Shown here one piece after another: positions 17,324 through 24,374 of a DNA stretch of 64,000 nt. The notes beneath the pieces are model-generated. The model did not search any database and was not told the origin of the DNA. It saw only the letters and a program-made list of their open reading frames with translations. The position numbers and the translations under genes are program-made. The DNA lies in the IMG/VR virus record IMGVR_UViG_3300042521_002634, positions 34,427-98,426 of that record. One strand, 5' to 3'. Positions within the stretch are counted from its first letter, which is position 1. Each line of letters starts with the position of its first letter. This DNA is from a virus.

Positions 17324-17692
17324 TTAGCGGTTTGGGTAGAAGGGAATGTTAAGCAGTTTGCAGTGAGCGTCGATGAAGTCGATGATTGGTTTGCCGAATG
17401 CCGATATGCAGTCGTCGAAGTCGTCGCAGAAGTCTGAACCGGCGTAGTCGTAGCGTACGCCGTAGTTAAGTGTTTCGTCGGCTGAAAAGCCGATATTGAC
17501 GAAGTCGAAGACGTTGCCGTTGTAGTCGTGGCTGAAGTTGTTGAAAAACTCAGTGGTTTCGGTTGGGTCGTCGATGCCGGACTTAGTTGTAAGTAAGTAG
17601 GCGAGTGACAGTTTTGCGTCGAAGCTGACAGTTTCGTTGTCGATGTCGGTAAGCGTGATTTCGTAGGTGTCAGTTTTGAGTTGCGTTTTCAT
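17324..17692 (-). CDS. Acidic hypothetical protein
   Basis: A 122-residue strongly acidic protein (GSDFCDDFDDCISAFG near residue 85), starting at 17692 after a GGACAAAA leader. The N-terminus is beta-like (YEITLTDIDNETVSFDAKL), and the acidic, aromatic-rich remainder resembles the small proteins at 25463 and 25744. These could be paralogous or DNA-mimic-like proteins; that is speculation. It has its own promoter and hairpin. Confidence 0.8.
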   Translation of the reverse strand: MKTQLKTDTYEITLTDIDNETVSFDAKLSLAYLLTTKSGIDDPTETTEFFNNFSHDYNGNVFDFVNIGFSADETLNYGVRYDYAGSDFCDDFDDCISAFGKPIIDFIDAHCKLLNIPFYPNR

Positions 17693-17722
17693 TTTTGTCC
17701 TTTTGTCGTTGTTGGTATATAC

Positions 17723-17740
17723 ATTATACAAACTCTGGAA
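17723..17740 (-). promoter_or_regulatory. TTCCAGAG-type promoter
   Basis: TTCCAGAG, TTTG, TATAAT, preceded by CTCGAG, feeding the gene at 17692. Confidence 0.85.
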
Positions 17741-17747
17741 CTCGAGT

Positions 17748-17909
17748 CTACTGATCGTTCAACCGTACAGCAATCAGTCCAGCCAACCCAAAGGCTATCG
17801 GCACAGGTGTGTTGGCGCCGGCAATGGCAGAAACGACTGAGACTACTCCGCAGCCTGCTGCCACTACCGACGTCCAAATAACGTCACGAAAACGTGAACG
17901 CCAGTTCAT
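17748..17909 (-). CDS. Small membrane protein
   Basis: A 53-residue protein encoded from 17909, with its ATG overlapping the stop of the upstream HTH gene (TAATG), which indicates coupled translation. After a basic start (MNWRSRFRDVIW) it has one long or two short hydrophobic helices (TSVVAAGCGVVSVVSAIAGA, then PIAFGLAGLIAV). Function unknown. Confidence 0.7.
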   Translation of the reverse strand: MNWRSRFRDVIWTSVVAAGCGVVSVVSAIAGANTPVPIAFGLAGLIAVRLNDQ

Positions 17910-18250
17910 TAGGCCTTGCGGCGAGTGCGACCCTTGAGACGCGACGAAGCATCGCGAACTGGAGTGCCTGCTTCATTGATAAGTTTACGGGCCTTGCCGT
18001 AGGTTACGCCCAAAGCTTGAGCTACTTCTACAATTGGCTTTCCTTCTGCGTAAAGCTGCGCTGCAGCTTGTGGAGTTGGAGTTGACATTATTCCTCGTTT
18101 CGTTGTTTGTTGTTTGTGCCGCACTGGCTCGTCAGTTGGCGTCATTGCCAACTGAGCTCGGGAGCGTGCGATAAGCTCCTCCGCCTCGACGAGTAGCATT
18201 TCGCTACTCACGATCAAACTCATTAGTTCGCTCGATAAGGCTGAAGTCAT
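17909..18250 (-). CDS. Small helix-turn-helix protein
   Basis: The frame from ATG 18250 encodes 113 residues, but an internal ATG at 18088 has a much better ribosome-binding site (GAGGAATA) and would give a 59-residue product. That C-terminal part contains the HTH: AAAQLYAEGKPIVEVAQALGVTYGKARKLIN, then a basic tail RLKGRTRRKA (only short pieces quoted elsewhere). The upstream half is a predicted helix. It may be one protein or two nested products. Likely a DNA-binding regulator. Confidence 0.6.
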   Translation of the reverse strand: MTSALSSELMSLIVSSEMLLVEAEELIARSRAQLAMTPTDEPVRHKQQTTKRGIMSTPTPQAAAQLYAEGKPIVEVAQALGVTYGKARKLINEAGTPVRDASSRLKGRTRRKA

Positions 18251-18341
18251 TTAGTTTCTTTCTCAGCAACGCGTTCTCTATTTCTAGCTCCGCGTTTCGT
18301 CTTTGTAAGTAACTCATTGACCATTCTTCTTCCTTTGTCAT
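18204..18341 (-). CDS. Small coiled-coil protein
   Basis: A 45-residue protein from ATG 18341 with a coiled-coil-like heptad run (YLQRRNAELEIENALLRKKL). It overlaps the start of the downstream HTH frame by 47 bases and lies just after the membrane protein gene at 18346. Coding potential is plausible but the overlap lowers confidence. Confidence 0.5.
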   Translation of the reverse strand: MTKEEEWSMSYLQRRNAELEIENALLRKKLNDFSLIERTNEFDRE

Positions 18342-18345
18342 AGCG

Positions 18346-18627
18346 TCAGATCGATGGTATATCATTTTCGTCATAAAGTACACCTTGATCCGCATCTTTT
18401 TTAGGAGCTACTACTCCAAGTAAGGTTTTTGAATCTTTTTGCGCAAAACGCTTGACAGACCACACAGTTGCGAAGTGCACCGCTGGCAGCAGCAGCCCAA
18501 GGCTCGTGATGAAGACGATGCCGGCTGCGAGACTTGTTTCTCCAACAAACGGAATAACAATCAGTGGAATAGCAATTGCTAAACTTAAAAAGATAGCCGC
18601 AAACGTTCCTGGTTGATTTTTTGTCAC
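18346..18627 (-). CDS. Two-helix membrane protein
   Basis: A 93-residue protein starting at GTG 18627 after a GAGGAACAA site. Two hydrophobic segments, FAAIFLSLAIAIPLIVIPF and LAAGIVFITSLGLLLPAV, are joined by a short loop, followed by a basic/acidic cytoplasmic tail. A TATATT box lies about 15 bases upstream of the ribosome-binding site. Function unknown. Confidence 0.7.
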   Translation of the reverse strand: MTKNQPGTFAAIFLSLAIAIPLIVIPFVGETSLAAGIVFITSLGLLLPAVHFATVWSVKRFAQKDSKTLLGVVAPKKDADQGVLYDENDIPSI

Positions 18628-18759
18628 TTGTTCCTCACTTTCAATTTTAATATACCACAATTGCAACCGCTCAGATCATTTACACGACCTCAGCCAGCCA
18701 CTTTTCAATTCCAGCCGGCGAAGTGACTCACAAACGCAGTGCGTGCCTGTGCAGACAGT

Positions 18760-19017
18760 CTAGCCCTGGGTTGGCAGCTGAATTTCTTGCCCAGGGTAGA
18801 TTGTAGACGTGCCAAGGTTTAGAACTAAGTCGTCCATGGCATTTACAACGTTGCCTGAGCAATTTGCCTGAGCGATGCCGTGTAGCGTCTGGCCTTCCTG
18901 CACTGTCACGGCCGGCGAGTTGCAAGTGTACTTGCCACTCTCTTGCGCGACCTTGACTAAGCCTACAGCCGCAACTGCTGCCAGGGCAACAAAAAACATT
19001 TTACGTGCTTTCGTCAT
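18760..19017 (-). CDS. Exported LysM-domain protein
   Basis: An 85-residue protein with a basic start and a hydrophobic signal or anchor (MFFVALAAVAAVGLVKVA) followed by a LysM module: VQEGQTLHGIAQANC, then NAMDDLVLNLGTSTIYPGQEIQLP in two halves. LysM binds peptidoglycan or chitin. As a single cell-wall-anchored LysM in a phage middle region it may act on the host envelope during infection. Confidence 0.85.
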   Translation of the reverse strand: MTKARKMFFVALAAVAAVGLVKVAQESGKYTCNSPAVTVQEGQTLHGIAQANCSGNVVNAMDDLVLNLGTSTIYPGQEIQLPTQG

Positions 19018-19051
19018 TTAAGTCTCCTTCGTCATTGTAGTTGATAGTACT

Positions 19052-19069
19052 ATTTTAACTTCTTTGGAA
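19052..19069 (-). promoter_or_regulatory. TTCCAGAG-type promoter (variant)
   Basis: TTCCAAAG, AAGT, TAAAAT, feeding the LysM gene. Confidence 0.65.
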
Positions 19070-19091
19070 CTGAGTTCCCTAAAGCTTAGCA

Positions 19092-19113
19092 GCCCGGGCG
19101 ACGATTCCCGGGC
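19092..19113 (-). terminator. Hairpin after the 19127 gene
   Basis: Seven-bp stem GCCCGGG / CCCGGGC with an 8-base loop between the stop codon and the next promoter. Confidence 0.55.
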
Positions 19114-19126
19114 GCCAGCGATCTAA

Positions 19127-19351
19127 CTAATAAGCGTACGAGTTTGAGTGACCCCAGACACGTTGATGTACCGCCGCGATGTCCGCAGCCTGCTCGTTGC
19201 TTTCGCATTCCATCTTTAAAATGACGGAATCGCTCGAGTCACCAGTCGGGCTTGCGAACCAAAGTTCAAGGGTTTTGCCGTAGAGCATGTAACCTCTGAA
19301 CGCGCCTTTGCTCTCTCGAACAGTCGAGAGTGCTTCGTCTGTCATTGCCAT
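19127..19351 (-). CDS. Hypothetical small protein
   Basis: A 74-residue protein. The ATG at 19351 is chosen from three nearby ATGs because it is in frame and about eight bases from an AAAGGAC site; the first ATG (19356) hits a stop after four codons. The sequence shows a strand-rich centre (YMLYGKTLELWFASP) and a C-terminal helix. Function unknown. Confidence 0.75.
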   Translation of the reverse strand: MAMTDEALSTVRESKGAFRGYMLYGKTLELWFASPTGDSSDSVILKMECESNEQAADIAAVHQRVWGHSNSYAY

Positions 19352-19395
19352 TTCATTTCGTCCTTTCGTAAGTGCCAACCATTTTGGCTGACAGA

Positions 19396-19416
19396 ATTAT
19401 ATTAACTTCTCTGGAA
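19396..19416 (-). promoter_or_regulatory. TTCCAGAG-type promoter
   Basis: TTCCAGAG, AAGT, TAATAT, feeding the gene at 19351. It abuts the stop codon of the upstream gene. Confidence 0.8.
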
Positions 19417-19587
19417 TCAATGCCCGTAGCGTCGAAGCAGCTCGCACGCGATTGTCATCGGATACGATGACGCGACATTGCGAACTACCTCCGCAACGAT
19501 GTCGTCTTCGCCCAGATCCGGGTAATCGGCTTTCGCGTCTTGGATACCGATCTGTACCTCGACGAGAGCGTCATTTAACGTTCTCAT
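19417..19587 (-). CDS. Small hypothetical protein
   Basis: A 56-residue protein from ATG 19587 (another ATG lies two codons upstream at 19593, but the AAAGG site fits 19587 better). The sequence begins MRTLNDALVEVQIGIQDAKA and ends PMTIACELLRRYGH; it is acidic and helical. Own promoter at 19615. Function unknown. Confidence 0.7.
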   Translation of the reverse strand: MRTLNDALVEVQIGIQDAKADYPDLGEDDIVAEVVRNVASSYPMTIACELLRRYGH

Positions 19588-19614
19588 GCTCATCCTTTCG
19601 TCGTTGATAGATAC

Positions 19615-19632
19615 AATGTATCATCTCCGGAA
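19615..19632 (-). promoter_or_regulatory. TTCCAGAG-type promoter, leftward half of a divergent pair
   Basis: TTCCGGAG, ATGA, TACATT, feeding the gene at 19587. It is back to back with the plus-strand copy at 19671, with about 40 bases between. Confidence 0.8.
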
Positions 19633-19670
19633 CTGAAGTCGTAGGCCGGCTTAGTCAGAGTCCGCTCTAG

Positions 19671-19688
19671 TTCCGGAGATGATATATT
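19671..19688 (+). promoter_or_regulatory. TTCCAGAG-type promoter, plus strand
   Basis: TTCCGGAG, ATGA, TATATT on the plus strand, feeding the rightward gene at 19730 through a leader ending in AACGACGAAAGGACGAAA, the same leader type used by the leftward genes. Confidence 0.85.
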
Positions 19689-19729
19689 TATCTCATCAGC
19701 ACAACGCTGGTAACGACGAAAGGACGAAA

Positions 19730-19978
19730 ATGAAAAAATGGTGCTTGCTTAAAGGAAGCGACATCGGCCCAATGGGACGAGGTCAGAATGGCAAGAAGAA
19801 AGTCTACGAGGTAATCGCAGATGGTTCAGTGTTGCGTTGCTCGTGGGGCATGGCAGAGAAGATCAACCGCCAGTCAAGCGTGCAAGTGTATCACTCAGGC
19901 CAAGCAGCAATGTCAGCCGCGTACGAAAAAGTGTACGCAAAGCGAGACAAGGGATACGCTCTAGCTTACGAAGTTTAA
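19730..19978 (+). CDS. WGR-like domain protein
   Basis: An 82-residue protein. The pattern is that of a minimal WGR module: KKVYEVIADGSVLRCSWG, then SVQVYHSGQAAMSAAYEKVYAKR, then DKGYALAYEV. In other proteins WGR domains bind nucleic acid ends or mediate protein contacts. The ATG at 19730 has an AAAGGAC site. It is one of only three rightward genes in the 12-35 kb region and has its own promoter and terminator. Confidence 0.65.
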   Translation: MKKWCLLKGSDIGPMGRGQNGKKKVYEVIADGSVLRCSWGMAEKINRQSSVQVYHSGQAAMSAAYEKVYAKRDKGYALAYEV

Positions 19979-19997
19979 TCTTCGTAAATGGTAAGTC

Positions 19998-20022
19998 AGC
20001 CAGCCGGCCAAACCGGCTGGCT
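19998..20022 (+). terminator. Hairpin after the WGR-like gene
   Basis: Perfect 10-bp stem AGCCAGCCGG / CCGGCTGGCT around 5 bases, immediately followed by the next plus-strand promoter. Confidence 0.65.
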
Positions 20023-20031
20023 AACTCCAGT

Positions 20032-20049
20032 TTCCAGAGTTGTTATATT
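20032..20049 (+). promoter_or_regulatory. TTCCAGAG-type promoter, plus strand, leaderless
   Basis: TTCCAGAG, TTGT, TATATT, then six bases (GATTAC) and the ATG at 20056. There is no room for a leader. Confidence 0.85.
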
Positions 20050-20055
20050 GATTAC

Positions 20056-20307
20056 ATGACAAACATACAAACACACCAAATAATCAACATCCATCACGAA
20101 CCTGAATACTTGACTACTGTCACGTTTAACTACTACGGCGACCCGTACGCCATATCGCACATCGGCAACCTAAACGGCATCGACAGCTACTGCGTAAACA
20201 GCGTCAACAGCAACGAGTACTACGAATACCTCGCTGCCAACTGCGACTTCATCGTCGACTTGCTCAAAAATAATCCGCGCATCGACGCCGCGCTTCACAG
20301 CAAATAA
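20056..20307 (+). CDS. Small hypothetical protein, probably leaderless
   Basis: An 83-residue protein rich in Asn, Tyr and His (MTNIQTHQIINIHHEPEYL...). The ATG is fixed by the promoter six bases upstream; no ribosome-binding site is present. Acidic and aromatic-rich, like the leaderless genes at 25294-25711. Function unknown. Confidence 0.8.
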   Translation: MTNIQTHQIINIHHEPEYLTTVTFNYYGDPYAISHIGNLNGIDSYCVNSVNSNEYYEYLAANCDFIVDLLKNNPRIDAALHSK

Positions 20308-20321
20308 CAAATAAATAATCG

Positions 20322-20346
20322 GCCAGCCGACTAAAAACCGGCTGGC
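20322..20346. terminator. Bidirectional terminator between convergent genes
   Basis: Eight-bp stem GCCAGCCG / CGGCTGGC flanked by AAATAAATAAT on one side and TATTTATTT on the other, so it has a T-rich tail in both directions. It separates the rightward gene ending at 20307 from the leftward gene ending at 20354. Confidence 0.8.
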
Positions 20347-20353
20347 TATTTAT

Positions 20354-20539
20354 TTACACCGCGCCAAAGTTGCGTTCAGTCCGCACGCGCTCGAGTTCTT
20401 GATTTAGGCTTTCAACTTTAGTCCGCAGCATTTGTATCTCTTCAGCTGCGTTTCTCATCACAGGCGCGGACGGACCAAGTCCATTGCGTTCTGCCAGCGC
20501 AAGAAGACGCCATACAACATCGATTGAACCATCGATCAC
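20354..20539 (-). CDS. Small coiled-coil protein
   Basis: A 61-residue protein. The GTG at 20539 overlaps the TGA of the upstream gene (GTGA), showing coupling. Residues about 30-58 (NAAEEIQMLRTKVESLNQELERV) form a clear coiled coil. Function unknown. Confidence 0.7.
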   Translation of the reverse strand: MIDGSIDVVWRLLALAERNGLGPSAPVMRNAAEEIQMLRTKVESLNQELERVRTERNFGAV

Positions 20540-20736
20540 TTAACTAGTTCCATGGCCACTCCAGTTGACGTGTGCTCTTTCGGATTGTGGCACACTGGCG
20601 GCTCAGATACTTTCACATGAAGAATGACAGTCTCGCCACACTTTGGGCATTTCCATTTATCTTTTCGTTTTGGCAAGCGCTCGTTGCGATCTGTAGCGCC
20701 ACCGCTTTCCTCTTCTTCTGCGGCTGCTTCGTTCAT
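20536..20736 (-). CDS. Small zinc-ribbon protein
   Basis: A 66-residue protein with an acidic N-terminus (MNEAAAEEEESGG), a basic stretch, and a partial ribbon KWKCPKCGETVILHV...PPVCHNPKEH. Cys and His spacing suits one zinc ion. It is coupled to the downstream coiled-coil gene. The promoter region upstream (TATACT near 20770) does not carry the TTCCAGAG element. Confidence 0.7.
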   Translation of the reverse strand: MNEAAAEEEESGGATDRNERLPKRKDKWKCPKCGETVILHVKVSEPPVCHNPKEHTSTGVAMELVK

Positions 20737-20804
20737 TGGTACTCCTTTTAGACAATAGTAGTTGTTAAGTATACCACGTTCTCCAGATAGATTCTGCGAC
20801 TGAC

Positions 20805-21044
20805 TTAACGAGTTCGGCGTGCAGTGCGCCGCAGCCTACGCCGCTCATTACCAGTAAGTCCGCCCCAGACGCCGATCTGTTCGTTGTCTAGCGCGTAGTC
20901 CAAACACTCCTGCCTGACTAAGCACCCAGCGCAGACGACCTTGGCCTGCCGCGTGACTATACGCGATTTCTCGTTATGGAACAAATCTCCTTTGCCGGCG
21001 CACGCCGCATGCTGCATCCAATGCTGCTGCTTAGCGATGCGCAT
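20805..21044 (-). CDS. WhiB-family Fe-S transcriptional regulator
   Basis: A 79-residue WhiB-like protein. The four cluster-binding cysteines are C15 (HAAC), then C39-x2-C42-x5-C48 (VCAGCLVRQEC), followed by the family turn GVWGGLTGNERR and a basic C-terminus. WhiB proteins bind sigma factor region 4 and are essentially restricted to Actinobacteria and their phages; phage copies can alter host transcription. The ATG overlaps the upstream stop (TAATG), so it is expressed from the promoter at 21478. Confidence 0.93.
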   Translation of the reverse strand: MRIAKQQHWMQHAACAGKGDLFHNEKSRIVTRQAKVVCAGCLVRQECLDYALDNEQIGVWGGLTGNERRRLRRTARRTR

Positions 21045-21448
21045 TACTTCACCCCTACTGGGGTGAAGTAACGCTTGACTGATTCTTGGAAGAATGAATG
21101 CTTCCCAGTCGCAACCTCACGTACGTAAATTGGGTACTTCGACCGCGAAGCCGCGATACCCGCAAACGCATACTCTTTTCCATTGACTGAGAAAGTCTTT
21201 CCAAGAAGACCTTCCGGCAAGTCGTACATCGAACCAAAACGAATGTAATCTGTCGCTTCTACTGAAGCGAGATTGACTCCATTTGGTCCAGTCTCGACTG
21301 GCTGAGCTTCAATCTTGAGTGAGTAAAGTTGTCCGTACTTTATGGAGACTTTGCCTCGCTCGAGACCATGTTTTGCGAAGATTGCCACTGCAGCTTTTTC
21401 AAGCTCGTTAGTAATTTCCTGCGCAAGTGATCTGCTTACTGCTGTCAT
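21044..21448 (-). CDS. Conserved phage hypothetical protein
   Basis: A 134-residue alpha/beta protein preceding WhiB in a two-gene unit. The N-terminal helix (MTAVSRSLAQEITNELEKAA) is followed by strands such as KVSIKYGQLYSLKIEAQPV and a C-terminal YFTPVGVK. Short and soluble. No functional motif identified. Confidence 0.8.
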   Translation of the reverse strand: MTAVSRSLAQEITNELEKAAVAIFAKHGLERGKVSIKYGQLYSLKIEAQPVETGPNGVNLASVEATDYIRFGSMYDLPEGLLGKTFSVNGKEYAFAGIAASRSKYPIYVREVATGKHSFFQESVKRYFTPVGVK

Positions 21449-21477
21449 TTGTTTGTCCTTTCGTAGTTGACAAGTTA

Positions 21478-21496
21478 ATTATAACAAACTCTGGAA
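21478..21496 (-). promoter_or_regulatory. TTCCAGAG-type promoter
   Basis: TTCCAGAG with TATAAT five bases away, feeding the 21448 gene and WhiB. Confidence 0.8.
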
Positions 21497-21617
21497 ACTT
21501 AAACAAGTGATTACTTTATGTAAAACCACCACAGATCTTCTTCTTTTTCTTCTTCTAGCCTCGCTCGAGGCGCCGGCTGCCACAGCCACAGCATTGCGCG
21601 TTTGACAGCCGCGAGCA

Positions 21618-22862
21618 CTATCCAACTGCAATCGAGCTGTACGGCGCTCCACCTACAAGTACGATTACATTATACCCACTTAGGTTTCTAGTCGTCGTGA
21701 ACTTTACCGCACCGCTGGCTGAAGAAGTCTTCGTCCAAGTAAAGGATGACTTAGCTTTTGCTAGTGCGCTAATTTGCATCTTTGTTCCGGGGAGCGAAGA
21801 TTCAACTGCGATCTCGTAGCCTTCTGAAGTTTTCGTCACCGCAACTGTTACAGAAGTAGACGACGGCACTTCAGTCCCATTGTCGATCTCTTTGACAATT
21901 GTTGTTGAAGTTGTTGTTGTCACCGCAGGCGCAGAACTAGACCCAGACAATGGAGCGTACAGCAACTTGTTTGGAGAACCCACGCCAGCGTCAGTAATCG
22001 CATCGCTGGTGGCAGAACTCACAATCAACGAAGTAACGTCAGTTACAGACAGCGCTGGACTATTCTGTAGCGCTAACGCCGCGACGCCGGTGACGTGTGG
22101 CGCCGCGTGTGACGTACCTTTAAGAGTTTTAGACGCTGTTGGCGACGTAGCCCACGCTGACAGCACGTTTGCGCCTGGAGCAAATATGTCAACACACTTG
22201 CCGTAGTTAGCCCATGACCACCTAGCGTCGTTTTCATCACTCGCCGCAACGTTGATCGCGCTTGGAGTAGACCCCGGCGAGTAACTGCACGCGTCCTTAT
22301 TGTTGTTGCCGGCTGCAGTAACTACTACAATTCCATCTGCAATCGCGCGATCGACCGCAGCATTTACTTTTGATGACAAGTTTCCACTCATGCTGATATT
22401 CATGACTGCAGGCTCGCCAGTCTTGTGATCTGCTACTGCCCAGTCGATGCCCGCGATCATGTCAGACGTCCAACCATTACCACTACAGTCTGTGACCCGC
22501 ACAGGGACAAGAGTCACCTTTGGCGCTACGCCGTAGGTTGACCCGCCGACTACGCCGGCGACATGAGTGCCATGTCCGTAGCAGTCCTCAGTTCCTCGCC
22601 CATCAAGAATTTTAGTGAAACCCGCACGAATTCTGCCTGTAAACTCTTCATGCGACGAGAGTATGCCACTGTCAACTACGTAGACAGTGACGCCTTGACC
22701 ATTAAGCGCCAGCGAAACGTCTTTGTTCAACGGCAGTGAGCGTTGATCAATGCGATCAATATTCCACTGAGCTGTAGCAACGGCTTCCGCATTTCCATAG
22801 ATTAAGGCGATTACGACGGCAACTATCGCCGCCACAATTGCAAACTTATTTTTTACTTTCAT
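21618..22862 (-). CDS. Secreted subtilisin-like serine protease (S8)
   Basis: A 414-residue protein with an N-terminal signal segment (residues 6-23). The catalytic triad is complete: D64 in VYVVDSG, H97 in YGHGTHVAG, S251 in GTSHAAPHV, and the oxyanion Asn is in TAAGNN (N186). An inhibitor-like prodomain is not evident, since the mature domain begins soon after the signal. The C-terminal 110 residues are a Thr/Ser-rich linker and a small beta domain. It is the last of three coupled genes (ATGA overlap). It is probably exported to the host surface; substrate unknown. Confidence 0.92.
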   Translation of the reverse strand: MKVKNKFAIVAAIVAVVIALIYGNAEAVATAQWNIDRIDQRSLPLNKDVSLALNGQGVTVYVVDSGILSSHEEFTGRIRAGFTKILDGRGTEDCYGHGTHVAGVVGGSTYGVAPKVTLVPVRVTDCSGNGWTSDMIAGIDWAVADHKTGEPAVMNISMSGNLSSKVNAAVDRAIADGIVVVTAAGNNNKDACSYSPGSTPSAINVAASDENDARWSWANYGKCVDIFAPGANVLSAWATSPTASKTLKGTSHAAPHVTGVAALALQNSPALSVTDVTSLIVSSATSDAITDAGVGSPNKLLYAPLSGSSSAPAVTTTTSTTIVKEIDNGTEVPSSTSVTVAVTKTSEGYEIAVESSLPGTKMQISALAKAKSSFTWTKTSSASGAVKFTTTRNLSGYNVIVLVGGAPYSSIAVG

Positions 22863-23068
22863 CGTGAGCTCCTGTATGATTCGTCAGTTGCACGCATGAT
22901 ACTTTCCCATGATGCTTTTCTGTCGTCAGCCTCTGAGCTTCTGACTATTACGCGATCGCCGTACTTAGCACGACGATTTAGTTCACCGCGTTCTTTCCAC
23001 AGAGACCAGCCAGCTACCGCGAAGAAGCTCGCAATGATAGCTTGAAACATAGCTTGAACAACTCTCAT
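22859..23068 (-). CDS. Small membrane protein of the subtilase unit
   Basis: A 69-residue protein. The start at 23068 overlaps the stop of the upstream gene (TAATG). The N-terminus is one membrane helix (MRVVQAMFQAIIASFFAVAGW) followed by a basic, hydrophilic tail ending ATDESYRSSR. It overlaps the protease gene by ATGA. It may assist the protease or the envelope. Confidence 0.75.
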   Translation of the reverse strand: MRVVQAMFQAIIASFFAVAGWSLWKERGELNRRAKYGDRVIVRSSEADDRKASWESIMRATDESYRSSR

Positions 23069-23175
23069 TATCGACCACGCTTGCGCGATATCGACATACC
23101 GGCGATTAAGAACACCGCGACTGCCCAAGCAACCGCAGCGGCAGTATTGTAGAACTCTATATCTATTCTCATCAT
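23068..23175 (-). CDS. Tiny membrane protein of the subtilase unit
   Basis: A 35-residue peptide beginning MMRIDIEFYNT with one membrane helix (AAAVAWAVAVFLIAGM) and a basic end (SISRKRGR). An AAAGGAGAAA ribosome-binding site precedes the ATG and the stop overlaps the next start, so it is very likely a real gene. Confidence 0.7.
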   Translation of the reverse strand: MMRIDIEFYNTAAAVAWAVAVFLIAGMSISRKRGR

Positions 23176-23220
23176 TTTCTCCTTTGTAGTTTGTATTGTG
23201 TCTTACTTTTCTTATTTTAT

Positions 23221-23238
23221 ATATTACATTCTCTGGAA
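23221..23238 (-). promoter_or_regulatory. TTCCAGAG-type promoter
   Basis: TTCCAGAG, AATG, TAATAT, feeding the three-gene subtilase unit. Confidence 0.8.
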
Positions 23239-23829
23239 CTAAACCGGCCCGCTCTGAACTTGTATGTTGAACGGCGCGCTCGTGTTTGCGTCCAACCTTG
23301 CCGCAACAGTAAGCGCAGTCTTGACCGCAGCCTTAGCTTTATCTATGTTGTCCGCACCTTCTGGAAGAAGAGCGTACAGCACACCGAGCGCGTATGGACT
23401 TCCAGTGCCAAGGCCGTAGATGCCACTTGTGTCTTTAACCCACGAGTAGTCTTCTCCGATGACGTACACCGCACCATTGACTGCAGCCAGTATTATTGAT
23501 CCAGACTCATCTGAATGATCTTTGTTGGGTGAAGGCGCTGTGTAACCTTGCTCGTTAAAGCACGCACGCAGTGACGGAACAAAGTCGCTCGTTATGAATT
23601 TGTCAAGTCGGGTGCCGACAAAATTCTTAGCGTCAGGCGGACGGAATGCGTATTGCAAGATGTTGATCGCGCGCACGTCGCCTGCAGCGCCAAGCAGATA
23701 CGCACGATTCCGCGCGACCTTGGCTGAACCTTTAGGTAGAACGTAGACGCGCCCATCTTCTTCAGTGACACGCGAATCAGACCCAACTACAGTCCAGCCA
23801 CTGCCAGTTACTGCAACTATCGTTGTCAT
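23239..23829 (-). CDS. Proteasome beta/HslV-like Ntn hydrolase
   Basis: A 196-residue protein beginning MTTIVAV, so removal of Met exposes an N-terminal Thr as in HslV and proteasome beta subunits. Counting from that Thr, an Asp lies at 17 (GSDSR) and a Lys at about 32 (LPKG), matching the catalytic Thr1/Asp17/Lys33 set. GAAGDVRAINI is the usual turn after strand S4. The length fits a proteasome subunit. It probably forms a self-compartmentalising protease or a subunit that interacts with host proteasome components. Third gene of a unit from 24333. Confidence 0.85.
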   Translation of the reverse strand: MTTIVAVTGSGWTVVGSDSRVTEEDGRVYVLPKGSAKVARNRAYLLGAAGDVRAINILQYAFRPPDAKNFVGTRLDKFITSDFVPSLRACFNEQGYTAPSPNKDHSDESGSIILAAVNGAVYVIGEDYSWVKDTSGIYGLGTGSPYALGVLYALLPEGADNIDKAKAAVKTALTVAARLDANTSAPFNIQVQSGPV

Positions 23830-23837
23830 GCAGTCAA

Positions 23838-24140
23838 CTATACCTTTTTGTCGAGTACGACAGGTGACATCGCATAACGGAACTCTTTTCCATCAAGCTT
23901 GCCTTCGACTATCAATGATCTAGGCCACTTAGCCGCAACAACGCACTCGGCGCCGCGCAGGGCTTCGTACCCGCATAGGTCATTTACAACAACTAGGTCT
24001 CCAGTCTCGTAGTCGGCGACTGAGCGCTTAGCGCGGATCTTCTGCGCATGGCGCGTCACCGCAGTCTCTATCGAGAACGCGACGTCGTCGTAGACTCCAC
24101 TTTGCAGATCTGACAAAAACCTCTCAGCTTTTACCTTCAT
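23838..24140 (-). CDS. Hypothetical protein
   Basis: A 100-residue protein that overlaps the upstream HTH-like gene by 17 bases and ends 8 bases before the proteasome-like gene. It has an SH3-like run (GDLVVVNDLCGYEALRGAECVVAAKW) after a helical N-terminus. It may be a partner of the proteasome-like protein (inference from order only). Confidence 0.75.
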   Translation of the reverse strand: MKVKAERFLSDLQSGVYDDVAFSIETAVTRHAQKIRAKRSVADYETGDLVVVNDLCGYEALRGAECVVAAKWPRSLIVEGKLDGKEFRYAMSPVVLDKKV

Positions 24141-24333
24141 TGCTTAACTCCTCTACCGCACGCTTAATTTTCAGAATATCGGAGTTCTTCGACGTTGTCG
24201 GGTCAGTGACAAAGCGATTAACTTTCCTCGCTGTAGTGCCAGCCGACTCTGCAATTTTCTCAATGCCAATTTTCTTTACGGCATGCGCCAACTCGAGCAT
24301 TTTCTCGATGTGACTTTCTAGTATGACTCCCAT
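24124..24333 (-). CDS. Small putative DNA-binding protein
   Basis: A 69-residue helical protein. Residues about 20-45 (IGIEKIAESAGTTARKVNRFV) look like a helix-turn-helix. First gene of the proteasome-like unit, with a GGAG site before the ATG. It could regulate the unit. Confidence 0.65.
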   Translation of the reverse strand: MGVILESHIEKMLELAHAVKKIGIEKIAESAGTTARKVNRFVTDPTTSKNSDILKIKRAVEELSNEGKS

Positions 24334-24374
24334 GTCTTCTCCTTTGTCGTTTCTTATACCTGATTGTAGATACC

